Assembly: GCF_036373705.1 (NCBI RefSeq)
Contig: NC_089850.1
Coordinates: 52,557,048-52,621,047, forward strand
DNA: 64,000 nucleotides
From: Amia ocellicauda
Lineage: Eukaryota; Chordata; Actinopteri; Amiiformes; Amiidae
Direction: 5' to 3'
In this document: piece by piece, positions 56,801 to 64,000 of the stretch
Layout: each line of letters opens with the position of its first letter
How positions within the stretch are numbered: the first letter of the stretch is position 1
The notes under the pieces: generated by a model
Told to the model about the DNA's origin: nothing
What the model saw: only the letters and a program-made list of their open reading frames with translations
Databases searched by the model: none
Translations under genes and position numbers: made by a program

Positions 56801-58132
56801 GGTTGTGATTCGCAGGCGTCCCCTGCTCTATGTGGTCAGCTTACTGATCCCCAGTATATTCCTCATGGTTGTGGATGTCATTAGTTTCTACCTGCCCCCA
56901 GACAGTGGCACAAGAATCATCTTTAAGGCCAGCATCCTACTGGGCTACACCGTGTTTCGAGTCAACATGACCAACGAACTTCCTGCGACGGCTATTAAAA
57001 CCCCGCTCATTGGTATGCACAGTAACTGGGAAGCTTAAAAATAAAAATAAAAATCTGGTGGGGGGACAGTTATGTTGAGCAATAACTCTGTCAATGTTTC
57101 CCCTGAATAGAGGGATTAGAGTCTAAGTCACCTTTAGAAAAGATGAGATTCCTCCTGTCAGTGCAAGTGATTTCAAGTTTACACAACACAAAGGTAGAGA
57201 ATTATTTTCCTCTGCACGATAGAGCACAGTTGGACCTCTGTAGCAAGATGGGAAGATGTTATTCTCCTTAACAATGTTGCACCTTTTCTGAAAGATACAA
57301 GATATTTTCTTTTCATAGCCTTACTATATGCTTTGCCAAAGTATAACATGTAAAATAATATAGAAGGGAAGCAACTGCAGTTACTTAGAAATAAGTACTT
57401 AACAGATGAAGAGCGTAATGAATGCTATTATGCCTTCATTGCAAATAAATGCATCTTTTAGCTGTTTTCTTGAACAAACACTCAGAGCAAACATTTCAGC
57501 TTTGCTTGCTGGCACCTCCTCCAGTGTGACAATGTGCTGTTCTTTTTCTCTCTTTGCAGGTGTTTTCTTCGCCGTTAGCATGGCCATGCTGGCTCTTAGT
57601 CTGGCCAAGTCCATCTTCGTGGTCAAACTCCTGCATCTCGATGAGGAAACTGTTAGGGAGAAGTCAGTGTCCGCCTGCCTGCTGGACAAGTATGGATCCG
57701 CCAGCCAGAGCTTCATGGAGAGCTCCTTCACGTCCATGAAAACCCTGGAGGATGTGGATCAGAGCGGAGGTGCGGCCCTGCAGCTGCTGTTAATTAGAAG
57801 TGAGTTCTGTGTAGAACGTATAGGCATTTGACAGAATTACTGCTGGACTCTTTCTTTCAGGCTACGAGTTTGACTTCTCTCCAGATGAGGAGGAGGAGGA
57901 AGTCTGCTTTCATGGAGAGCAGGACAGGAACCTGCTGCTGGACAAGGTCCTGCAGGAGGTCACTTCCCTCAGGTGTTACATGTACCAGATGGATGAAGCA
58001 GGGAACATGAAGACAGACTGGCTGGCTCTGTGCTATAAGGTGGACAAGTTGCTCTTCCGCCTCTACCTGTTCATCCTGGTCATTTACACCAGCACGCTTG
58101 TGTTCCTGTGGCTTGCATGGAGCTCCCACTAG
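50542..58132 (+). CDS. htr3b: HTR3B, serotonin-gated ion channel subunit 3B (nine exons)
   Basis: HTR3B is a Cys-loop pentameric channel subunit that assembles with HTR3A in the neuronal membrane to form a cation channel opened by serotonin. Exons: 50542-50590, 51664-51827, 52484-52528, 53745-53854, 54075-54244, 54536-54693, 56802-57012, 57560-57799, 57861-58132. Phases all agree, with 1419 nt and 472 residues. The product has a signal peptide (VTFLLLLLLS), an extracellular domain (KGVRPVRNWTRATVVYIDLI, WVPDIIISEF), a Cys-loop (Cys155-Cys169), M1, an M2 of 3B type (GYTVFRVNMTNELP), M3, a long cytoplasmic loop with an acidic run, and M4. The subtype call rests on M2 and on SLAKSIFVVKLLH in M3, which fit 3B better than 3A. 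It lies next to USP28, as in human. Confidence 0.95.
50787..50824. repeat. (TA)n microsatellite in HTR3B intron 1
   Basis: About 19 TA units. Confidence 0.95.
51664..51827 (+). CDS. htr3b: HTR3B exon 2
   Basis: Encodes the N-terminal helix and first strand: LLRGYSKGVRPVRNWTRATV then VYIDLILQAMLDV. Acceptor TTCTAG, donor GTG|GTAATG. Confidence 0.93.
52484..52528 (+). CDS. htr3b: HTR3B exon 3
   Basis: 15 codons, DGQNQKMTTSIWYRQ, like DEKNQVLTTYIWYRQ of HTR3A. This 45-nt exon size is typical of Cys-loop receptor genes. Confidence 0.95.
53745..53854 (+). CDS. htr3b: HTR3B exon 4
   Basis: Encodes IWNDEFLVWDPAAFDGINEI then EAIWVPDIIISEF, with the conserved WxPD motif. Donor AATT|GTGAGC; the Phe codon is completed in exon 5. 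Confidence 0.95.
54075..54244 (+). CDS. htr3b: HTR3B exon 5 (Cys-loop)
   Basis: Encodes VDVGKSPDLPYIYVNSSGTV, then the Cys-loop C-DLEIYAFPFDKQN-C with the canonical 13-residue spacing, and LTFRSWLHT. Donor ACAG|GTATGT. Confidence 0.96.
54536..54693 (+). CDS. htr3b: HTR3B exon 6
   Basis: Encodes VNEVDMALWRSAEERENDIK then MNDGEWELISVPSSY and MESRDYAQIQFN, with the conserved GEWEL of loop F. Acceptor GTGAAG, donor AAT|GTGAGT. Confidence 0.94.
54694..56801 (+). other. htr3b: HTR3B intron 6
   Basis: 2.1 kb intron, the longest in the gene apart from the first introns. No recognised repeat or gene. Confidence 0.7.
56802..57012 (+). CDS. htr3b: HTR3B exon 7 (M1 and M2 pore helix)
   Basis: Encodes VVIRRRPLLYVVSLLIPSIF (start of M1), then FYLPPDSGTRIIFKASILLG and YTVFRVNMTNELP (M2). 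The M2 RVNM segment is 3B-like, where 3A has LIIV. Donor ATTG|GTATGC. Confidence 0.96.
57560..57799 (+). CDS. htr3b: HTR3B exon 8 (M3 and cytoplasmic loop)
   Basis: Encodes M3 (VFFAVSMAMLALSLAKSIFV) and the first part of the intracellular loop. The chosen donor is ATTAGAA|GTGAGT at 57800. An alternative in the same phase, GGAG|GTGCGG at 57770, would shorten the loop by ten residues (462 in total). Confidence 0.88.
57861..58132 (+). CDS. htr3b: HTR3B exon 9 (MA helix, M4, stop)
   Basis: Starts SYEFDFSPDEEEEEVCFHGE. The MA helix reads LQEVTSLRCYMYQMDEAGNM then KTDWLALCYKVDKLLF, and M4 is LYLFILVIYTSTLVFLWLAW. TAG is at 58130-58132. The three MA arginines that restrict conductance in HTR3A are Met426, Gly430 and Thr434 here. 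Confidence 0.94.
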
Positions 58133-58660
58133 AGATCTGAAGCCAATATGGCATCACAGTTCACATGCCCAGGGGCACGGGATCCAGATAACTAATGCCT
58201 TAGTTGAAATCAGATTCTTGTCTACCAGAAGGAGGGGGGTCTACCATGCTTCTAGGCCTCCACTCACCACTACAGCACATTCTTCAAACCTTACATTTTA
58301 TTTTTCATGCTACATAAAATTCAACCACAATGGTGAGAATTTAAATAAAAAAAATAAATAAAAAAAGTGTAGTGATTTTTAAATATATGTTATTAGCAGT
58401 CACACTAAAGTGGCAAGTTAGATTACAGTAGCTAATCATTGAATTATTGATTATGGGCTGACCAAACAGACATAAGTCAGGAGACATTTAACATCTGGAA
58501 ATTTTCCAGTCCTTTTCCAGTCCATGAATTGACAAGTCCATGAATTTCATAACAAATGAGACTGGTCTTTTTTCTTTTTTCCCAATGGCAGCATTAATAG
58601 CTAGTTTGGTGCAGTTCTCACTGTTGTACAACTAAATATATGAATAAATCCATAGTCAAC
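58133..58660 (+). other. htr3b: HTR3B 3'UTR (inferred)
   Basis: AATAAA motifs at about 58344-58349 and 58642-58647 are candidate polyadenylation signals. No coding content. Confidence 0.5.
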
Positions 58661-59192
58661 ATACTCTGTGTCTGTTTGTTCCTTTAAGCATCTCCAGCTG
58701 TTACATTGACACCTTATGTCGTGTGATTGGCGATGTGTCTGTGCAAAAAAACCCAAAAAAGCCATAATGAAGTATGCTTAATGTTCACTTTCAGGCACTT
58801 TTTTGTGTTGTATGCAAACAGATAATTGAATAAATTAAAAAAACAAAAAACAAGGCTTTGTCTATTAAACACATGATTACATTATTATCTGGGTATTTCA
58901 TCATATTGCTGGTAATGTTTCATGCTCATAAGGTTTCCAAATGTAAATATATTCTGAAATCCAATTACATTTTCATCATGTGAAGACAGTGTTCAGAAAA
59001 CATATTCTGCATGTGTATCCGATTTCCCTGGCTCGCTGTGCTGTTACAGTCTGGGGGATGAGCTGCCCATTAGCATTAGAACTATGCAGCATCTAGCCAG
59101 CTCTCGACGCCTCCTTGAGACACGTCTGCTCACACTGTGCCCATACTAATTATCTTATATACCTGCAGTCTTATTCATTGTAATGTGTAGAG
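58661..59192. other. Intergenic downstream of HTR3B
   Basis: AT-rich, nothing recognised. In human the next gene would be HTR3A; no HTR3A exon is visible to the end of the window. Confidence 0.6.
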
Positions 59193-59280
59193 CAGTGGCT
59201 CTCAATCCTGGTCCTGTGGACCCAGTGTCCTGCTGGTTTTTGTCCCACCTTCAATTAACTAAAAACGTAACCTGAATTTA

Positions 59281-60501
59281 CACTCACCTAAAGGATTATT
59301 AGGAACACCATACTAATACTGTGTTTGACCCCCTTTCGCCTTCAGAACTGCCTTAATTCTACGTGGCATTGATTCAACAAGGTGCTGAAAGCATTCTTTA
59401 GAAATGTTGGCCCATATTGATAGGATAGCATCTTGCAGTTGATGGAGATTTGTGGGATGCACATCCAGGGCACGAAGCTCCCGTTCCACCACATCCCAAA
59501 GATGCTCTATTGGATTGAGATCTGGTGACTGTGGGGGCCAGTTTAGTACAGTGAACTCATTGTCATGTTCAAGAAACCAATTTCAAATGATTCGACCTTT
59601 GTGACATGGTGCATTATCCTGCTGGAAGTAGCCATCAGAGGATGGGTACATGGTGGTCATAAAGGGATGGACATGGTCAGAAACAATGCTCAGGTAGGCC
59701 GTGGCATTTAAACTATGCCCAATTGGCACTAAGGGGCCTAAAGTGTGCCAAGAAAACATCCCCCACACCATTACACCACCACCACCAGCCTGCACAGTGG
59801 TAACAAGGCATGATGGATCCATGTTCTCATTCTGTTTACGCCAAATTCCGACTCTACCATCTGAATGTCTCAACAGAAATCGAGACTCATTAGACCAGGC
59901 AACATTTTTCCAGTCTTCAACTGTCCAATTTTGGTGAGCTTGTGCAAATTGTAGCCTCTTTCTCCTATTTGTAGTGGAGATGAGTGGTACCCGGTGGGGT
60001 CTTCTGCTGTTGTAGCCCATCCGCCTCAAGGTTGTACGTGTTGTGGCTTCACAAATGCTTTGCTGCATACCTCGGTTGTAACGAGTGATTATTTCAGTCA
60101 AAGTTGCTCTTCTATCAGCTTGAATCAGTCGGCCCATTCTCCTCTGACCTCTAGCATCAACAAGGCATTTTCGCCCACAGGACTGCCGCATACTGGATGT
60201 TTTTCCCTTTTCACACCATTCTTTGTAAACCCTAGAAATGGTTGAGCGTGAAAATCCCAGTAACTGAGCAGATTGTGAAATACTCAGAGCGGCCCGTCTG
60301 GCACCAACAACCATGCCACGCTCAAAATTGCTTAAATCACCTTTCTTTCCCATTCAGACATTCAGTTTGGATTTCAGGAGATTGTCTTGACCAGGACCAC
60401 ACCCCTAAATGCATTGAAGCAACTGCCATGTGATTGGTTGGTTAGATAATTGCATTAATGAGAAATTGAACAGGTGTTCCTAATAATCCTTTAGGTGAGT
60501 G
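59281..60501 (-). mobile_element. Tc1-like transposon, family C, copy 2 (nearly intact)
   Basis: The termini CACTCACCTAAAGGATTATT and ...AATCCTTTAGGTGAGTG are perfect inverted repeats over at least 25 bp, flanked by TA on both sides. The element is 1221 bp. The minus-strand transposase starts MGKKGDLSNFERGMVVGARR at 60353 and is open to 59583. There a TGA stands where copy 1 has TCA (Ser) in RII-S-NWFLEH, and the frame then continues through [12 protein letters not shown]. One base separates it from a full reading frame. Confidence 0.95.
59583..60353 (-). pseudogene. Tc1 family C transposase with a single nonsense codon
   Basis: 256 codons. The bipartite HTH DNA-binding region (SISQSAQLLGFSRSTISRVY; ATLTEIITRYNRG) occupies about residues 20-120. 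An AWSNESRF segment stands where the usual AWSDESRF carries the first catalytic Asp, and QQDNAPCHKG carries the second. The third acidic residue (Glu in NPIEHLWD) lies after the stop. The first Asp to Asn change would itself abolish catalysis. Confidence 0.92.
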
Positions 60502-60701
60502 TATAATTTGCTTTATTTGACTTTTAAAATTGAAATTAAGAAGTTGGGTATCTAATATACTTTTAAATTCAACCTGATGTCATCAGTGGTTTAAAATTCT
60601 TAAAAGCTCTGATTAGGCCAATTATTAGTTAAATTAAGGAATTGAAATACCAAAAACCAGCAGGACAGTGTGGTCCCCAGGACAGGATTGGAAAGCACTG
60701 G

Positions 60702-61400
60702 TGCAGATTATTGTTACCCTTGTAAAGCTGTGTATATGTAATAGTAATATTATTAACAATAATAATATTAAAAGTGATAGTAATAATAATAGAGGCTTTC
60801 ACTATCTTTAAATGTGTATTGAGGCATCTCAACTCTGGACATAAACTGAAGCAGTTTCACTACAGCTGTCTTGATGATGTTATTTTCTGTTTACAGTGTA
60901 ATTAGTTGCTTTCATAACCTCCCCCCTCGACACACACACACACACACGCACATTGTCGTCTGCAAACTGAGTGAATCATGTCTATTAACTTAATAGAAAG
61001 TCATTACAGTCAATCCATGACTTATCAAGTTGCAAATTAATCAATGCAGAGCTATTTTTTTTCCTTAGATGTGTATCAGATTATCTAATATTATTACAGT
61101 GACTCAGATTGCCTGTTTATGTTTTGTTGGCCTGACAGGTTTTGAATGCGTGCACACAGTGCGTCTGCAGGAACAGAGGCTAATGGCGCAAGAGACAGAA
61201 GTTCAGTAGGTTAACAGTGATAGCTTCTGCAAGCTTTTAGTAACCTCATCCAGTTAATGATGACTGGAACTTGTCCAAATCAATTTCAGGGAACTTTAAT
61301 ACTCTGTATGTTTTTGTCTACACTGTGGTTCAACTGGGAAAAAATGTGTCAGGTTTTGTTCAAGCAATATTGTTCAGTATTGACATATATATGCATATAC
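60702..61400. other. Intergenic, no gene recognised
   Basis: AT-rich sequence with short (AAT)n-like and (CA)n runs (about 60931-60950). Confidence 0.6.
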
Positions 61401-61402
61401 TG

Positions 61403-61512
<110 letters not shown>

Positions 61513-61539
61513 CAGTATACACGCACACACACACGTATA

Positions 61540-62672
61540 CTCAGCAAAAAAGAAACATCCTCTCACTTTCAACTGCTTTTATTTTCAGGACACTTAACAC
61601 GTGTCAATATTTGTATGAACATAAAAAGATTCAACAACTAATACATAAACTGAACACGTTTCACAGACATGTGACTAACAGAAATGGAATAATGTGTCCC
61701 TGAACAAAGGGGGGTGTCAAAATCAAAAGTAACAGTATCTGGTGTGGCCACCATTTCCTCCTAATGGACTGCACCAGATTTGCCAGTTCTTGCTGTGAGA
61801 TGTTACCCCACTCTTCCACCAAGGCACTTGCATGTTCCCGGACATTTCTGGGGGGAATGGCCCTAGCCCTCGCCCTCCGATCCAACAGGTCCCAGACGTG
61901 TGCAATGAGATTGAGATCTGAGCTCTTTGCTGGCCATGGCAGAACACTGATATTCCTGTCTTGCAGGAAATCACGTCCAGCAAAGGTGGGTTTGTGCCCA
62001 TAGGCGACGTTGTAGCCTGTTATGGCGTGTAGGGACCTGCCTTACAACAGGCCTACAAGCCTTCAGTCCAGCTTCTCTCAGCCTATTGCGGACAGTCTGA
62101 GCACTGATGGAGGGATTGTGCGTTCCTGGTGTAACTCGGGCAGTTGTCGTCCTGTACCTGTCCCACAGGTGTGATATTCGGATATACCGATCCTGTGCAG
62201 GTGTTGTTTTACATTGTCTGCCACTGCGAGGACAATCAGCTGTCCTTCCTGTCTCCCTGTAGTGCTGTCTTAGGCGTCTCACAGTACGGACATTGCAATT
62301 TATTGCCCTGGCCACATCTGCAGTCCTCATGCCTCCTTGCAGCATGCCTAAGGCACGTTCACGCAGATGAGCAGGGACCCTGGGCATCTTTCTTTTGGTG
62401 TTTTTCAGTAGAAAGTGAGTCAGTAGAAAGGTCTCTTTAGTGTCCTATGTTTTTATAACTGTGACCTTAATTGCCTACTGTCTGTAAGCTGTTAGTGTCT
62501 TAACAACTGTTCCACAGGTGCATGTTCATTAATTGTTTATGGTTCATTGAACAAGCATGGAAAACATTGTTTGAACCCTTTACAATAAAGATCTGTAAAG
62601 TTATTTGGATATTTACAAAATTATCTTTAAAATACAGTGTCCTGAAAAAGGGACATTTCTTTTTTTGCTGAG
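61540..62672 (-). mobile_element. Tc1-like transposon, family D, internally deleted
   Basis: The termini CTCAGCAAAAAAGAAACATC and 'gggacatttctttttttgct gag' are flanked by TA on both sides. The minus strand carries an HTH-containing N-terminal part (62387-61971) and a C-terminal part (61885 leftward, SSDLNLIAHVWD-like and REHASALVEEW). The central DDE core is missing around 61985. The element is 1133 bp, whereas related fish elements are usually about 1.5-1.6 kb. Confidence 0.88.
61971..62387 (-). pseudogene. Tc1 family D transposase N-terminal part
   Basis: Starts MPRVPAHLRERALGMLQGGM, with the HTH (TADVARAINCNVRTVRRLRQ) and the second HTH (PSISAQTVRNRLREAGLKAC). It runs into the deletion junction and stops after RRLWAQTHLCWT. 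Confidence 0.88.
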
Positions 62673-62899
62673 TATATATGCCTGTGTGTGTATTAAAAAC
62701 TCTATTAAAATATTAATGTAAAATCTGGGATATCAGTTGTTTGAAAATAAAAAGAGTGTTTTTCTTTCAACAGAGAGGTCAGGGTGCTAAAACAGACAAC
62801 CTCAGACAATGTGTAAAACGATGTAAAAAATCAATAATTCAGTTTATACAGTCAATCTAACTCACATAGTGGATCATGTTATGCAGCGATCAATTCATA

Positions 62900-63781
62900 C
62901 AGACAGGTGACAAATTAAAGGAAAAACCTGAATAAATGAGTGGAGGAACATAACTAATGCAGATGCCTCCAAACAGGTGTACTGCATGATACAATTAAGC
63001 AATTAACTTCCTATCATGCTCTGTGTCATGTATAAAAATGCTGAGCAGGCCCAGTTGACCTCGATTTTGGATCAAGATGGCAAGAGGAAAGGATCTCAGT
63101 GACTTTGAAAGAGGGGTCATTATTGGGGCACTATAGGCACTGGGCTACAGAGATGTGGAAAAAAGTGATATGGTCAGATGAGTCATCCATCACCATAGTC
63201 TCGAAAAGTGGGCGAGTGCATGTGTGGGACACCAAGAGAACGGTACAGGCCTGACTGCTTGACCCCTACAGTGAGGGGGTCTGGAGGCTCTGATATGCTG
63301 TGGGGGGCATTTTCCTGGCAGGGTTTGGGTCCACTTATCCCCTTAGAGGGAAGGGTCACTGCAAATCATTACAAAGTTATTCTGAGTGATCACCTTTATC
63401 CTATGGTGAAACATTTCTATCCTGATGGGAGTGGTCTCTTCCAGGATGACAATGCCCCCGTCCACAGGGCACGAGGGTCACTGAATGGTTTGATGAGTAT
63501 GAAAATGATGTGAATCATATGCTATGGCCTAAACAGTCACCAGATCTCATCCTAATTGAACACCTATGGGAGATTTTGGACCGACGTGTTAGACAGCACT
63601 CTCCACCACCATCATCAAAACCCCAAATGAGGAATATCTTTTGGAAGAATGGTGTTCATCCCTCCAGTAGAGTCCAGAGACTCTAGAATCTGTGCCAAGA
63701 ACTGTTCTGGCAGCTTGTGGTGGCCCAACACCTTACTGAGACATGTAATGTTGTTTTTTCCTTTAATTTGTCACACGTCTG
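62900..63781 (+). mobile_element. Tc1-like transposon, family E, decayed
   Basis: The left end 'cagacaggtgacaaattaaa ggaaaa' and the right end 'ttttttcctttaatttgtca cacgtctg' are inverted repeats. The plus-strand start is MARGKDLSDFERG-like at 63079. A gap of several hundred bases then leads to the DDE part at 63208-63513 ([23 protein letters not shown]). Stops and frameshifts follow. Confidence 0.85.
63208..63513 (+). pseudogene. Tc1 family E transposase DDE fragment
   Basis: 101 codons with SGGSDMLWGAFSWQGLGPLI and [14 protein letters not shown]. The Glu-containing block (LNTYGRFW, from NPIEHLWE) follows after stops. Confidence 0.82.
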
Positions 63782-64000
63782 AATACACAGAATGTGCTAT
63801 TCTAATTCTTTTAAATTTCTTAAAAATATGAAGATATTTCTTTCTTAGGGAATTCATGTAGTTTACTTGAAGGATTGGAATTAAATGAATGCAATTGAAG
63901 CAGTTCCTCTTCCGAACCTCAGAATTAGGTTTTATGATTTGAAATTTATGAAAATGATTCTTGGAGCAACATCAGCAGGTTTTCTCTTTTAATCACTGAC
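63782..64000. other. Window end, nothing recognised
   Basis: AT-rich noncoding sequence. Confidence 0.6.

Larger units (their letters stand above)
59193..60700. mobile_element. hAT-type MITE split by a Tc1 copy
   Basis: The left end 'cagtggctctcaatcctggt cctgtggaccca' and the right end 'gtggtccccaggacaggatt ggaaagcactg' are inverted repeats of a common vertebrate hAT MITE. The flanks GTGTAGAG and GTGCAGAT are a plausible decayed 8-bp duplication. The Tc1 copy at 59281-60501 lies inside, so the MITE alone is about 290 bp. Confidence 0.85.

Overview
The window is vertebrate nuclear DNA, almost certainly from a ray-finned fish. It carries multi-exon genes with GT-AG introns, three or more families of Tc1-like transposons, a tRNA-derived fish-type SINE, CR1/L2-like LINE fragments and (TA)n/(CA)n microsatellites. 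Four gene loci are recognisable, in the order NCAM1 (+), a GIRK-like Kir potassium channel (-), USP28 (-) and HTR3B (+). NCAM1, USP28 and HTR3B are neighbours on human 11q23, so this is a conserved but rearranged syntenic block. No species can be named from the sequence alone.

1-12.4 kb: the 3' end of NCAM1. It holds the transmembrane exon, the first cytoplasmic exon, the large NCAM-180-specific cytoplasmic exon (an in-frame 678-nt cassette), the terminal coding exon and a long 3'UTR. 12.5-20.7 kb: a repeat cluster with a chimeric Tc1 element, a second Tc1 family, a SINE, a MITE, a direct repeat and a LINE split by a complete Tc1 copy. 21.4-24.2 kb: a GIRK-like inward-rectifier gene on the minus strand that looks broken. 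A stop replaces the selectivity-filter Tyr codon, the next Gly codon is changed, the large exon needs a frame change, and three codons are missing from the C-terminal domain.

28.6-48.1 kb: USP28, apparently complete on the minus strand. I placed 26 coding exons whose lengths sum to 3459 nt (1152 codons plus stop). They include a 219-nt in-frame cassette that looks like the known tissue-specific exon of the USP25/USP28 family. The catalytic Cys and His boxes, the ubiquitin-interacting motif and a SUMO-interacting-like VIDLT motif are all present. The first exon lies in a CpG-rich promoter. 50.5-58.1 kb: HTR3B, complete in nine exons (472 codons plus stop), with signal peptide, Cys-loop, M1-M4 and a 3B-like M2. 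58.1-64 kb: a hAT-type MITE split by a Tc1 copy, a long (TA)n tract, an internally deleted Tc1 and a decayed fifth Tc1-like element.

The genes do not form a pathway. NCAM1 is a neural adhesion protein, USP28 a nuclear deubiquitinase and HTR3B a serotonin-gated channel subunit. They are together by ancestral synteny. The items most worth a second look are the Kir channel broken at its ion filter, the chimeric Tc1 that fuses two transposase families in one frame, the nested transposon insertions, and the close packing of NCAM1 and USP28 without the genes that separate them in human.
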